A stretch of DNA of 33,334 bases, taken from the NCBI GenBank assembly GCA_002840405.1, contig PHAR01000013.1:1-33334 (forward strand). The letters run 5' to 3'. Every line of letters begins with the position of its first letter. Within the stretch, counting starts at the first letter, position 1. Positions 1 through 6,823 of the stretch are shown piece after piece. Source of the stretch: Deltaproteobacteria bacterium HGW-Deltaproteobacteria-8 (GTDB lineage: Bacteria > Desulfobacterota > Desulfovibrionia > Desulfovibrionales > Desulfovibrionaceae). The notes under the pieces were generated by a model. The model was not told the DNA's origin, ran no database searches, and saw only the letters and a list, made by a program, of their open reading frames with translations. Made by a program: the position numbers and the translations under genes.

Positions 1-537
1 CACCTGGATATCCTCCGGGGTCACTCCGCCTTGTCGAAACTCCCCGGCTTGAGCGGTCGGTATTGCTCCGGCTTCTCCAACAGCGCCGGGGGCGGCGGCG
101 GGACTGGCTGGATCGCCGTGGCCGAAGCCCCAGGCCTCATTGTACAGCCCCACCCACTCAGCACCGAAAGTGCAACGGCCATCAACAGCAGCAACGGAAT
201 GCGACGCATTGGATATCCTCCGATTGGTGATTTTCTTGCCTTGTTCCGCAATGGTTGTGCGGGCGGCGGCCAGCTCCTCGGCCAGCGTGTCGCGGCGGAT
301 GATCTCCGCGTCCACGATGCGGCGGGCTGTGTCGCTGGCCAGGCGGTTGGCGTTGGCCTGGGCGGCCTCCAGCTTCGAGTATTTGGCGTCGCCCACCGCC
401 GTGGCAGTACTGCGCCCGTGGCGGTAGCCGCCCCAGGCGCAGGCCAGGCAGAGGATGAGCACGAGCAGCGCGCCGCCAAGGCCGAGAGCGACCTTGCGTG
501 CGGTGGACGTGGGGTCGAGAAGGGAGGCGAGGTTCAT
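1..537 (-). CDS. Inner-membrane spanin subunit (Rz-like), 3' end cut by window edge
   Basis: Rz-like i-spanin, the inner-membrane half of the complex that disrupts the outer membrane at the end of phage lysis. It starts at ATG 537 with GGAGGA seven bases upstream, overlaps the stop of the preceding gene as ATGA, and stays open for 179 codons to the window edge. Residues about 17-37 form one N-terminal transmembrane helix, followed by an Ala/Arg/Glu-rich stretch of the periplasmic coiled-coil type. The o-spanin lies inside it in another frame, the classic Rz/Rz1 nesting. The PR homologue at 32804 is similar throughout and is also cut at the matching position. The assignment rests on architecture and position. 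Confidence 0.75.
   Translation of the reverse strand, partial: MNLASLLDPTSTARKVALGLGGALLVLILCLACAWGGYRHGRSTATAVGDAKYSKLEAAQANANRLASDTARRIVDAEIIRRDTLAEELAAARTTIAEQGKKITNRRISNASHSVAAVDGRCTFGAEWVGLYNEAWGFGHGDPASPAAAPGAVGEAGAIPTAQAGEFRQGGVTPEDIQV
21..209 (-). CDS. Outer-membrane spanin lipoprotein (Rz1-like), nested
   Basis: A 62-aa protein fully embedded in another frame of the i-spanin gene. It has a positively charged start, a hydrophobic core, a cysteine at residue 22 in a lipobox-like context (GWGC, not canonical), then a run of five prolines, typical of Rz1 o-spanins. GGAGGA lies about seven bases before ATG 209. The PR copy has the same length and differs by a few substitutions. Expected role: outer-membrane lipoprotein that pairs with the i-spanin to fuse inner and outer membranes during lysis. 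Confidence 0.75.
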   Translation of the reverse strand: MRRIPLLLLMAVALSVLSGWGCTMRPGASATAIQPVPPPPPALLEKPEQYRPLKPGSFDKAE

Positions 538-827
538 CCGGCATCCTCCGTGGGATCGTGCGCCAGTCTCAAGTCTATGGCCGCTGCGGCCAACGCACCG
601 CCTTTCTCCATGTCCCTGATGCTCGGTCGCGGGAAGTTCTTCCGCTTGAATGACGCCGGTGACCACGGCCAGCGGAGGCGGACAATCGGCTCCGGGTCCA
701 CAGCCAGGTAGCAGGACGAAGCCTGCGCCAGTTCGGTGTAGGAATGCTGGAGGTCATGCTCCGGCGTGTAGCCCTTGACGGTCTTCTGCCTTTCGCGCTC
801 GGCGTTGATGCGTTCCACTCCGTTCAT
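534..827 (-). CDS. Conserved phage protein of unknown function (97 aa)
   Basis: Starts at ATG 827 overlapping the stop of the transglycosylase gene, ends overlapping the i-spanin start, so it is translated as part of the lysis operon. The pattern NAERERQ near the N-terminus, a central HDLQHSYTEL and a C-terminal KGGALAAAAIDLRL resembles a widespread uncharacterised phage protein often found among lysis or accessory genes. No catalytic motif is recognised. There is no counterpart in the PR lysis cassette. Confidence 0.7.
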   Translation of the reverse strand: MNGVERINAERERQKTVKGYTPEHDLQHSYTELAQASSCYLAVDPEPIVRLRWPWSPASFKRKNFPRPSIRDMEKGGALAAAAIDLRLAHDPTEDAG

Positions 828-1549
828 CGGGTCACCTCGCAACGGATGCCCGGCCCCCAGGCCAGGTACTTGGGTTGTCGCTTGAACAGGATCACGGGCG
901 CATAGCGCGCGTTCTCGCGCTTGGCTGCGATGGAGCGCCCGGCGTTGACGCTTGCGACGCTTTGCCAGAGGCCGGGGTCCAGGCCCAGGGCTTTGGCCTT
1001 GGCCTGGTCGCGCCGGACCCAGCCCAGCCCGCCGTTGTAAGCCATGAGCGCCAGCGCCCAAGCGTCGCACGGGCTGGCCGCGCGAATGCGGCGCAACTGC
1101 GTCAAGTCATAGGCCACCAGGGCGCGGATGGCCCAGCCGGGGCTTGTGGGGCTGGCTGGGCCGAGGTCCGGGCGGCTGCGTCCCATGTCCTTGGCCGTCA
1201 GCGGCATGAACTGGCCCAGGCCACGCGCGCCCACGGGGCTGACGGCCTGCGGATTCCAGCCACTCTCTTGCTCCAGCTGGGCCGCAAACACGGCCACCGG
1301 GGCGGACAGGCCAGCCTCCACGCGGGCCGCGCGGATGAGCACCGAGCGGTACTGATGGGCAGCGGCGGGGATGGATTCGGCGTGGGCGCGCCCGGCCCAC
1401 GAAAGCACCATGACAAAGGCAATCCAGAAGCCCACCCCGGCCCAAAAGCCGTAGATCAGCAGCTGGGCGACGGTGCCGATGACCTTACCCGCGAAGAGCA
1501 GCGAGGAGTCAGGGATGAGCTTGATGAGGCGAGCCAGAAGATTGCGCAT
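824..1549 (-). CDS. Membrane-anchored lytic transglycosylase (SLT family endolysin)
   Basis: A 241-aa peptidoglycan-cleaving lysis enzyme. Residues about 18-53 are hydrophobic (one or two helices or a long signal-anchor). The SLT fold follows: the catalytic Glu is E95 in QES-GWNP, then the GARGLGQFMP motif and a late MAYNGG motif, all in family order. ATG 1549 was chosen because the upstream GTG two codons earlier lies closer to the ribosome site. It follows the holin gene directly and overlaps the 97-aa gene. PR uses an unrelated GH24 lysozyme at the corresponding position, so the endolysin module has been exchanged. Confidence 0.85.
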   Translation of the reverse strand: MRNLLARLIKLIPDSSLLFAGKVIGTVAQLLIYGFWAGVGFWIAFVMVLSWAGRAHAESIPAAAHQYRSVLIRAARVEAGLSAPVAVFAAQLEQESGWNPQAVSPVGARGLGQFMPLTAKDMGRSRPDLGPASPTSPGWAIRALVAYDLTQLRRIRAASPCDAWALALMAYNGGLGWVRRDQAKAKALGLDPGLWQSVASVNAGRSIAAKRENARYAPVILFKRQPKYLAWGPGIRCEVTR

Positions 1550-1558
1550 GGCCACCCC

Positions 1559-2170
1559 CTACAGCATCCACGCCAGGGCCAGCATGGGCACGAGGACGTA
1601 GGCCGCGCGCTGCCAGTTGGCGTGGATGAAGAGGCGCTCGCAGCCCTCGACCACCTCGAAGTCGGCACGCTCGGCCTTAAATCCCAGTTCCTCGCGGTAC
1701 TTGACCTTGAGGTACCCACTCGGCTGTGCGTACGGACTCACGGTGCGGTGGAACAGATATCCGTCGCACCCGGCCAGCATGATACCGGCAAGCTTGTAGA
1801 TGATGACCGGGGCCTGGTGTGGGGCCACAATCCACACAACCAGCAAGAGAACGTGGCCCAGCGCGGTGGGCACCCCAAGGCGCGGGCCGCGCCGACGCAA
1901 CCAGGCGATGACGGACCGGGCGAAAGTGGCTGCCGCAGAACAGCTGCCACGCGCCCAGATCGTGAGCGCCTTGGCGCATGCGGACAGCGCCGAGCACCCG
2001 GATCGCAGACCCCGGCGCAGCCAGGCGACGAAGGCGGCCATCCTCTCGCGGACGGCAACGCACAGGGGGCGCACGCGCAGGTCCGCCCAGGCAATGGGTA
2101 TAAGGACATACGCAAGCAGCGCAAGGCCATGGTCGCGCAGCCAGGCGGCGAAACGTTTGAGGAATTGCAT
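1559..2170 (-). CDS. Putative holin / membrane protein of the lysis cassette
   Basis: A 203-aa protein starting at ATG 2170 with GGAGGT six bases upstream. Hydrophobic segments lie near residues 15-35 and in the middle (about 115-150), and the C-terminus ends in another hydrophobic stretch. The central block with YKLAGIMLAGCDGYLFHR followed by YAQPSGYL is like the putative 2/3-transmembrane holins of Mu-like phages. It precedes the transglycosylase, the normal holin-endolysin order. Function is inferred from context and topology. Confidence 0.65.
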   Translation of the reverse strand: MQFLKRFAAWLRDHGLALLAYVLIPIAWADLRVRPLCVAVRERMAAFVAWLRRGLRSGCSALSACAKALTIWARGSCSAAATFARSVIAWLRRRGPRLGVPTALGHVLLLVVWIVAPHQAPVIIYKLAGIMLAGCDGYLFHRTVSPYAQPSGYLKVKYREELGFKAERADFEVVEGCERLFIHANWQRAAYVLVPMLALAWML

Positions 2171-2328
2171 GGGGCTACCTCCGGGGTTTGCCCCTGCCTG
2201 GCACGGGCCAGCACCAGGCAGGGGCGTCTCAAGGGGGATCAACGAGCCCTGAGACTACCGGGGGGAAAGTGAAAGTTCCTGAAGGGGTGGGCTGAGTGGA
2301 CGGGTTTTGGACGAGTGGCGGGAAGAAG

Positions 2329-2350
2329 AAAAAGGCGGCCCGAAAGCCGC
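2329..2350 (-). terminator. Rho-independent terminator after the secreted nuclease-like gene
   Basis: On the minus strand GCGGC (2350-2346) pairs with GCCGC (2339-2335) around a six-base loop and runs into a T-rich tract (2333 downwards). It sits just past the stop at 2361, so the cargo gene has its own terminator and is insulated from the lysis genes. Confidence 0.7.
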
Positions 2351-2360
2351 TCACCGTGCG

Positions 2361-2753
2361 CTACGGGCGAGACCTTTCTTGCCCGTGGCGGTCTATTGTC
2401 CAGATCGTAATGCCCAGGCCAAAAGCACGGTTTACGGTACGAATACGCTCAAGGTATCGCTCGTCACCAGGGCGTTCCAAGATGAGAACAATGCCAGGCC
2501 GTTTCCCCGTTTGGGCAGAGTAGTTCAAGGATTGCCCAATGGACTCGGCCCATTTGGCTCCAAAATCAAACTCGACGGCGTAGGTGTCTGTCAGGCAATC
2601 GCACCGGCTGCCGTCCTTGAGCACGACCTCCATCCGGCCCCGTGAGGAGCACCAGCGTTCTTGGTACCACTTTTCGGGGTGCTCATGCCCAGCGGCCCAC
2701 GCAAGCGTAGGCAGGACAATCAGTAAGGCAAAAAGGAATAAGTTACGACGCAT
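2361..2753 (-). CDS. Exported PD-(D/E)XK-nuclease-like protein (cargo)
   Basis: A 130-aa protein with a clear signal peptide (RR start, hydrophobic core, cleavage expected after AWA at about residue 20). The mature part contains D52, then E61-F-D63 and K67 followed by W and an IGQSLNYS helix. This D...ExD...K...Q arrangement resembles small PD-(D/E)XK nuclease-like proteins, although enzyme activity is only inferred. Four cysteines (C35, C51, C53 and neighbours) could form disulfides after export. ATG 2753 has GAGGG just upstream. It sits between the middle-gene regulators and the lysis genes, with its own terminator, which is the layout of a moron gene. PR has different cargo in this slot. 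Confidence 0.65.
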   Translation of the reverse strand: MRRNLFLFALLIVLPTLAWAAGHEHPEKWYQERWCSSRGRMEVVLKDGSRCDCLTDTYAVEFDFGAKWAESIGQSLNYSAQTGKRPGIVLILERPGDERYLERIRTVNRAFGLGITIWTIDRHGQERSRP

Positions 2754-2817
2754 AACACCCTCTGTAGCAGAGCCCCGGACAAATGCAACAAAATCGGCCC
2801 ATTCTGGCCGCCATGGA

Positions 2818-2985
2818 TTACTCCGCGATCCGCTCCATCTCCTCCCGCACATCCTCAACCGGTATCCGCACGGGCCTCTCTTCCAGCCTACGCAGCCGCC
2901 CCTCGGCGATCCAGTTGTAGATCTGTCCTTGGCTCGCGTTCAGGCAATAGGCGGCCTGGTTCACGGTCAGCCGCCTTGGCGTCAT
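2818..2985 (-). CDS. Small HTH DNA-binding protein (excisionase/MerR-type fold)
   Basis: A 55-aa protein from ATG 2985 to TAA 2818. It reads as one excisionase-type helix-turn-helix: LTVNQAAYCLNASQGQIYNW is the HTH, followed by EGRLRR and a short basic wing. It lies at the place where Mu carries its middle regulator, so it may control late or lysis genes. The start codon appears to come from a junction: upstream of the LTVNQAAY motif the sequence matches a different part of PR, about 193 bases away from the motif there. Confidence 0.6.
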   Translation of the reverse strand: MTPRRLTVNQAAYCLNASQGQIYNWIAEGRLRRLEERPVRIPVEDVREEMERIAE

Positions 2986-3103
2986 CGCTGAGTGGGGCGT
3001 GGGGACAGCTGACCTCGGCGTAGACCCTGTTTTCTACGTGACCTCGGTACGGTCGCCAGCCATTGGCCACCAACTTCACGATGTCGTCAATGATCGTTTT
3101 CAT
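2888..3103 (-). pseudogene. Truncated homologue of the PR gene at 28404
   Basis: The first 40 or so residues (start MKTIIDDIVKLVANGWRPYR) are nearly identical to the PR protein starting at 28404. After DDAKAA the frame runs into an out-of-phase reading of the 55-aa HTH gene and stops at 71 aa. Relative to PR, about 193 bases are missing at the junction. It has the same GGAGGG-type ribosome site as its PR homologue, so a short product may still be made. Function unknown. Confidence 0.55.
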
Positions 3104-3154
3104 GGCCGTTGCCCTCCACTGTTTGTTGCAAGTAAAATGAGAATGGCGGTATCC

Positions 3155-3505
3155 TCATTGTCCCTTCGGCATGGCACAAAGTGCTGCCGCCGCCTGCGCC
3201 TTGAAAAGTTCATCACATCGCCCGCAGGGCCGGGCCTTCACCGCGCAGCGCACGCAGGCCACGCTCTTGATGGCCGCCAGAACCCGCGCCTCCTTCCCTT
3301 GCGCCAGGCCCAGGGCCTCGGCTATGCGCAGCGCCTGCGCGGCCTTTGAGCCGGGGTAGGTTCCGGCCAGGACCATGTACACCGTCGACCTGTTCAGCCT
3401 GCCTTTGTGTCGGCGGCAGAACCGATGCACCGTGCCATAGCGTGCGCGAATCGCCTGGAGTAGCTCCTGGGCGGAAGGCGGCTCCTGGATCTCGGTGTCC
3501 GTCAC
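3155..3505 (-). CDS. HTH protein with C-terminal zinc-binding cysteines
   Basis: A 116-aa protein that overlaps the Gp16 stop as ATGA. Residues about 20-70 look like a lambda-repressor-type helix-turn-helix (RFCRRH...NRSTVYMVLAGTYPGSKAAQAL). The tail has CVRC-x6-CGRC, a likely zinc site. PR carries a 120-aa homologue at 27990 with the same layout. A regulatory role in middle gene expression is inferred. Confidence 0.75.
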   Translation of the reverse strand: MTDTEIQEPPSAQELLQAIRARYGTVHRFCRRHKGRLNRSTVYMVLAGTYPGSKAAQALRIAEALGLAQGKEARVLAAIKSVACVRCAVKARPCGRCDELFKAQAAAALCAMPKGQ

Positions 3506-3960
3506 GCCGCCCCCGTCTTGTCCGGGCTGGGGTCGATGCCCTTCTTGCGGCAGCGGTTGGTCATGTCCTTGATGAGCGTCTGCAAGGACGCCTGGTCATT
3601 CAGCCAGAGGATGTTCTCGATCCCGAACTGCTGCTTGATGCGCTTTTGCAGGCCCACCAGGCTCCAGCCCAGGGCCTTGGCCAGGGCGAGCGCGTAGCGC
3701 TTCTGGCGGACGTGGGGATCTCTGTCCGGAATGGTGATGTGCTCCGCGTTGATGCGCGGCTTGGCCTGCTTCGGCGTGCTCTCCCATCCCAGTTTCTCCA
3801 TGTGTGTGAGCAGCTTCTCCAGGCCCTTCAGGTCCAGCTTGGAGGAGGATTCCACGCCGTGCCTGGCCAGGATCGCGCGGTAGGCGGCATCGTCCAGGCC
3901 CAGGTCCTTCTTGGCGATGTGGACCTTGGCCAGCAGGGAGCGGCGGGTATTAAAGGCCAT
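3502..3960 (-). CDS. Mu Gp16-like protein (DUF1018)
   Basis: A 152-aa protein of the Mu Gp16 family, conserved in Mu-like phages and of unknown biochemical function. Start ATG 3960 gives the same length as the PR homologue (27535-27993) and matches its N-terminus (RRSLLAKVHIAKKDLGLDD). The family signature LGLDDAAYRAILARHGV is clear. It slightly overlaps both neighbours, within the middle operon. Confidence 0.85.
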   Translation of the reverse strand: MAFNTRRSLLAKVHIAKKDLGLDDAAYRAILARHGVESSSKLDLKGLEKLLTHMEKLGWESTPKQAKPRINAEHITIPDRDPHVRQKRYALALAKALGWSLVGLQKRIKQQFGIENILWLNDQASLQTLIKDMTNRCRKKGIDPSPDKTGAA

Positions 3961-4216
3961 GGCGAGCCTCCCGTACGAGCTGGCGGTATTCGGCAACCAC
4001 GCCTTGCCACGTGGACTCTCGCCGCGCCTGGACGATCTCTGCGAACGATTCACGCAGGCTCCCGGCGTAGATGGCCAGGAGGCCCGTCAGGCACTTTGCC
4101 GAGACCCTGCACGAGCACCAGGCGAAGTAGCAGGCGGCAAGAACCAGGGCGACAGCAACAGACAGCCAGAAAAGCGCGGGCGGGATGTCGGGGTCGTTCA
4201 GCAGCAGCTTATCCAC
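3950..4216 (-). CDS. Small single-helix membrane protein, unknown function
   Basis: An 88-aa protein. GTG 4216 is preferred over ATG 4234 because a GGAGG sits six bases upstream of it. One transmembrane helix spans about residues 14-34 (ALFWLSVAVALVLAACYF), followed by a charged cytoplasmic or periplasmic tail. It is absent from PR. Confidence 0.6.
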   Translation of the reverse strand: MDKLLLNDPDIPPALFWLSVAVALVLAACYFAWCSCRVSAKCLTGLLAIYAGSLRESFAEIVQARRESTWQGVVAEYRQLVREARHGL

Positions 4217-4691
4217 GCGGCACCTCCCGTCCAAAATGGTCCAAGGGCGTCACCTCGGTGCAGGGCACCCAACCCACGCCACCAGCAAGATAGATGACCC
4301 ACAGGCCCGAATAGGAGCGGACGGGATCACAGCTGGCCCAGGTCTGCACGCCGGTGGGGTATCCTTCGGTCCCGGCCTTCTTCCAACGACAACGGGATTT
4401 ATTGCGCAACAGGGGGTGCGGCGGCTCCGGCAGAGTCTCCAGCGGGTTGCGGGTGCCTTCCAGTTCCGAGAGCACTAAGCTGGCCACATCCGCCAGCGAA
4501 TAGAAAATCAGGCTGCCCTGATCCTCCGGAACCCATTTGCCGCTGTGTATGCTGCCCCGGCGCACGCGGCTTGCCCAGGCATCACCGAGGTTGCCGACCC
4601 ACTGACGGGAGTCGAAAAGTGCTATCTTCACAGTCGGCTTGCTCGAAAACTTGAGCAAGATTGTGCACCATTCTTCACGCTGTTCTGCCAT
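4209..4691 (-). CDS. Phage protein of unknown function (160 aa)
   Basis: Not recognised. It occupies the same place before Gp16 as the 155-aa PR protein at 27071. Both start MAEQR/MAERR and end with a D-H/V-DRFGREV motif; similarity between is weak. Trp-rich, no membrane segment. Confidence 0.65.
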   Translation of the reverse strand: MAEQREEWCTILLKFSSKPTVKIALFDSRQWVGNLGDAWASRVRRGSIHSGKWVPEDQGSLIFYSLADVASLVLSELEGTRNPLETLPEPPHPLLRNKSRCRWKKAGTEGYPTGVQTWASCDPVRSYSGLWVIYLAGGVGWVPCTEVTPLDHFGREVPRG

Positions 4692-4706
4692 GCTTTTTCG
4701 GGCAAG

Positions 4707-4868
4707 CTATTTGCCCGCCTCCTTCGGTTTCCAGCAGGTGAGCCCGGGCATGCTCATCGACGTACGGCACGGCCAGTCCTCTAGGCTTTTGCCTTCATGC
4801 TCGCAGGTGCAACACTCCCGCACGGGCGGGGGCGTGTGCGGGTTCTCTGGGCTATTTTGTTCAGCCAT
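4707..4868 (-). CDS. Small Cys-rich phage protein (53 aa)
   Basis: Starts at ATG 4868, overlapping the stop of the preceding gene. Cysteines occur as CCTC and later single Cys before TCWKP, suggesting a small metal-binding fold. No family recognised; absent from PR. Confidence 0.55.
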   Translation of the reverse strand: MAEQNSPENPHTPPPVRECCTCEHEGKSLEDWPCRTSMSMPGLTCWKPKEAGK

Positions 4869-5103
4869 GAGAGGCCTCCTGTGCATGCGGATAGTCAACC
4901 TTGTTTGTTCTGGCCTCGTGCGCATGGTTCAGCGCCTCGGCGCAGATCTCGGCCATGCGCATGGCGGCGGCGGTGGCGCGGTCGCGGTCGCCCGCGTAGG
5001 CCGCAAAGTCGCGGTCAAAGGTGCAGCACATGCGGTTGCCCCGCGTGGTGTCGCGGATGCAGACGGATCCAATGCGGCCACGGGCGGCGATAAAACGCGG
5101 CAT
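4861..5103 (-). CDS. Phage protein, paralogue of the next gene (80 aa)
   Basis: Unknown function. It aligns along its length with the 73-aa gene just upstream (RGRIGS versus RGKFGS near the start, then a shared Ala/Met-rich helix ending in HAHE versus QSHE), so the pair looks like a tandem duplication. Absent from PR. Confidence 0.6.
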   Translation of the reverse strand: MPRFIAARGRIGSVCIRDTTRGNRMCCTFDRDFAAYAGDRDRATAAAMRMAEICAEALNHAHEARTNKVDYPHAQEASHG

Positions 5104-5105
5104 GG

Positions 5106-5327
5106 CTACCGGCCCCCTACGCTTGGCTTCCTGGCCTGCATGGCCCGCTCATGGCTCTGGCTCAACGTCTGGGCGATGAAGCGGCCCATGTTCATGGCGG
5201 CAACGTCCGCCGCCTCGTCGGGCATGTCCGTGTCGCGCAGGAGCACCAGCACAGGGCGCTTGCCGTCGTTGTCGAACACGATGGGCGAGCCGAACTTGCC
5301 ACGGGTGAGGGTGAAGCGGGCGCTCAT
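5106..5327 (-). CDS. Phage protein, paralogue of the 4861-5103 gene (73 aa)
   Basis: Unknown function. ATG 5327 overlaps the stop of the upstream gene. Predicted as a beta-rich N-terminus (SPIVFDNDGKRPVLVLLR) followed by one helix. See its downstream paralogue. Confidence 0.6.
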   Translation of the reverse strand: MSARFTLTRGKFGSPIVFDNDGKRPVLVLLRDTDMPDEAADVAAMNMGRFIAQTLSQSHERAMQARKPSVGGR

Positions 5328-5533
5328 GATTTCTTCGACCTCGCCTTGTTCCTCTTCACAATGATGGAGAACGAGCCACGGCCCGGTATGCTTATGCGCG
5401 TCGTGAGCCGGTCCATATGGGTATGGTCGAGGTAAAGCGCGGCGACCATGAAGATCACCTCCTGGAGATTCTCTCCAGTCTCGGCCATTATCCGCTCCAC
5501 TGTTGCAAATGATGCTTGGCTCTTCGTGATCAT
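5324..5533 (-). CDS. Small phage protein of unknown function (69 aa)
   Basis: ATG 5533 overlaps the previous stop as ATGA and its own stop overlaps the next start. A helical N-terminal half is followed by a basic C-terminus (KRNKARSKKS). No family recognised. Confidence 0.6.
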   Translation of the reverse strand: MITKSQASFATVERIMAETGENLQEVIFMVAALYLDHTHMDRLTTRISIPGRGSFSIIVKRNKARSKKS

Positions 5534-6288
5534 TGCCGCACCTCGCTCGCCGCGCTGGCCATGAGCTGGCGCGCGGTGTGGTCGACCAGCACGGTCTGCA
5601 CCGGGCCGGAGAGCTGCGACGTGCGCAGCCCGGCGTGGATCACCAGGCCAGCGGCCTCGTCGTAGTTGGCAGCGCCAACGGCGCGCATCAGGTCGAGCAT
5701 ACTCACGCGCATCCGGCCATCTGCCGTCAGCTCGCGCAGGGCGCTGGCCAGCTTGACCAGGCGTGGATCTGCGAGCTGGGCCTCAGGCGCCTGGACCGGG
5801 GCCGTGGTGATGACAGGCTCGACAACGGGTGCGGGCTTGGCCTGGCGTTTGGCGCGCGGAGCCTTGGCCTTGGATGTCTTGGGTGCGCAGGCGCTGCAAA
5901 GGTCCGGCTCGACCCACCAGCAACCGCCGGGGCAGGCCCGAGTCTCGGTGCATCCGCATTTGCGGCACGTGGGCTCAGGCAAAGCAACCGGGCGGGCCTT
6001 GGGCGCTGGCCTGGAGGCGGGCTTGGCCTGGCGCACAGTGGCGGCCTGCGGCGGGGTGTAGACCACCAGCGCGGGCAGCGGCTTGGAGTACCCCCACAGC
6101 GGTGCCGAGGCGGCCAGGCGCTGGCCCTCGGGACAGGCCCGGCAGGTCTGGAATTCTTCAATCGTTGCGGCCAGCCCGCGCGAGCAGCACTCGGAGGAGC
6201 GCGCCATGCGGCCCAGGAGCGCGCAAGGGATGGTCGCACGCTGGCGCAGGGCGTCTGTCAAGGCGTTGATCCGGGCGTCAAGGTTCAT
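5530..6288 (-). CDS. Phage protein with central zinc-finger-like cysteines (252 aa)
   Basis: From ATG 6288, which overlaps the stop of the 50-aa gene. The middle holds CRKCGCTETRACPGGCWW...CSAC, a treble-clef-like cysteine cluster seen in phage proteins, flanked by Ala/Pro/Lys-rich linkers. The C-terminal 90 residues look helical. Role unknown; nucleic-acid binding is possible. It is missing from PR. Confidence 0.65.
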   Translation of the reverse strand: MNLDARINALTDALRQRATIPCALLGRMARSSECCSRGLAATIEEFQTCRACPEGQRLAASAPLWGYSKPLPALVVYTPPQAATVRQAKPASRPAPKARPVALPEPTCRKCGCTETRACPGGCWWVEPDLCSACAPKTSKAKAPRAKRQAKPAPVVEPVITTAPVQAPEAQLADPRLVKLASALRELTADGRMRVSMLDLMRAVGAANYDEAAGLVIHAGLRTSQLSGPVQTVLVDHTARQLMASAASEVRQ

Positions 6289-6437
6289 GGCTCCCTCGGG
6301 ATACTGAAGGTGATGGTGTAGCGGATGGTTTTGGGGCCTCTCCGCACCACAAGACGCGCATTCGTAGCGCGCCCCAGCGCCTCGCAAGCTTCTTCCTGGA
6401 GGCTCTTGGAGGCCCGCTTCTTCCTCTGCTTTGTCAT
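6285..6437 (-). CDS. Small basic phage protein (50 aa)
   Basis: A short gene from ATG 6437 to TGA 6285; its stop overlaps the ATG of the 252-aa gene (ATGA), and a GGAG lies about eight bases upstream. The product begins MTKQRKKRASK, is strongly basic and has a beta-like end (IRYTITFSI). Unknown function; absent from PR. Confidence 0.6.
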   Translation of the reverse strand: MTKQRKKRASKSLQEEACEALGRATNARLVVRRGPKTIRYTITFSIPREP

Positions 6438-6465
6438 CGTGTCTCCGGTTGGCTGCTCGTCAGGC

Positions 6466-6504
6466 CCAGGCCGCCACGCCTGGACGACCGCCCCGCAGGG
6501 CGGT
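6466..6504 (-). terminator. Double hairpin after the HU-like gene
   Basis: Two adjacent perfect hairpins: ACCGCCC/GGGCGGT (6487-6504) and CCAGGC/GCCTGG (6466-6483). The same pair follows the HU remnant in PR (26980-27018). There is no long T-tract, so this may be a transcript-processing or attenuating structure rather than a full terminator. Confidence 0.5.
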
Positions 6505-6510
6505 TTCGCA

Positions 6511-6798
6511 TTATCCCTTCAGGGCTTCCTTCAGCGGCGCGCCCACCTTGAAGCTCGCCCGCCTGCCCGCCGGGATCTGGATCGCGGCTCCGGTGGCCGG
6601 GTTGCGCCCCGCACGCGCCGCCGTCTGAGCCACCACCAACTTGCCGAGGGCTGGAAAGGGAACCTCGCCGCCGGTCTTGAGCGTTTCCGTGGCGATCTCG
6701 CCCAGGGCGTGCAGGGTGTCGATCACGCGGTTGATATTCGAGCCGTAGGTGGCGCTCAGCTTCTGGTTCAGCTTGTTGATCAGTTCAGCCTTGGTCAT
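6511..6798 (-). CDS. HU/IHF-like DNA-bending protein
   Basis: A 95-aa bacterial histone-like protein. It starts MTKAELINKLNQKL, has the GEVPFPALGKL strand region, and the DNA-binding arm motif GRNPATGAAIQIPAGRR with the conserved N-P that intercalates DNA. Length is normal for the HU family. Mu transposition needs HU for transpososome assembly, so a phage-borne copy next to A and B makes sense. The PR copy has lost its first 15 or so codons. Confidence 0.9.
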   Translation of the reverse strand: MTKAELINKLNQKLSATYGSNINRVIDTLHALGEIATETLKTGGEVPFPALGKLVVAQTAARAGRNPATGAAIQIPAGRRASFKVGAPLKEALKG

Positions 6799-6823
6799 GG
6801 TCCTTGCTCCTTGGGGTTGGGGG

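Noticed and set aside
875-2272. 465-codon plus-strand open frame across the lysis cassette
   Set aside because: Runs antisense over the holin and transglycosylase genes, whose domains are recognisable; composition is that of a shadow frame.
2761-2788. Promoter-like TTGCAT/TACAGA before the exported nuclease-like gene
   Set aside because: The -10 would lie almost on the start codon and overlap the ribosome site, implying a leaderless message despite a good ribosome site.
5533-6321. Long plus-strand open frame (about 262 codons) opposite the 252-aa gene
   Set aside because: It is the complement of a coupled minus-strand gene, with Gly/Arg/His-rich composition typical of high-GC antisense frames and no ribosome site.
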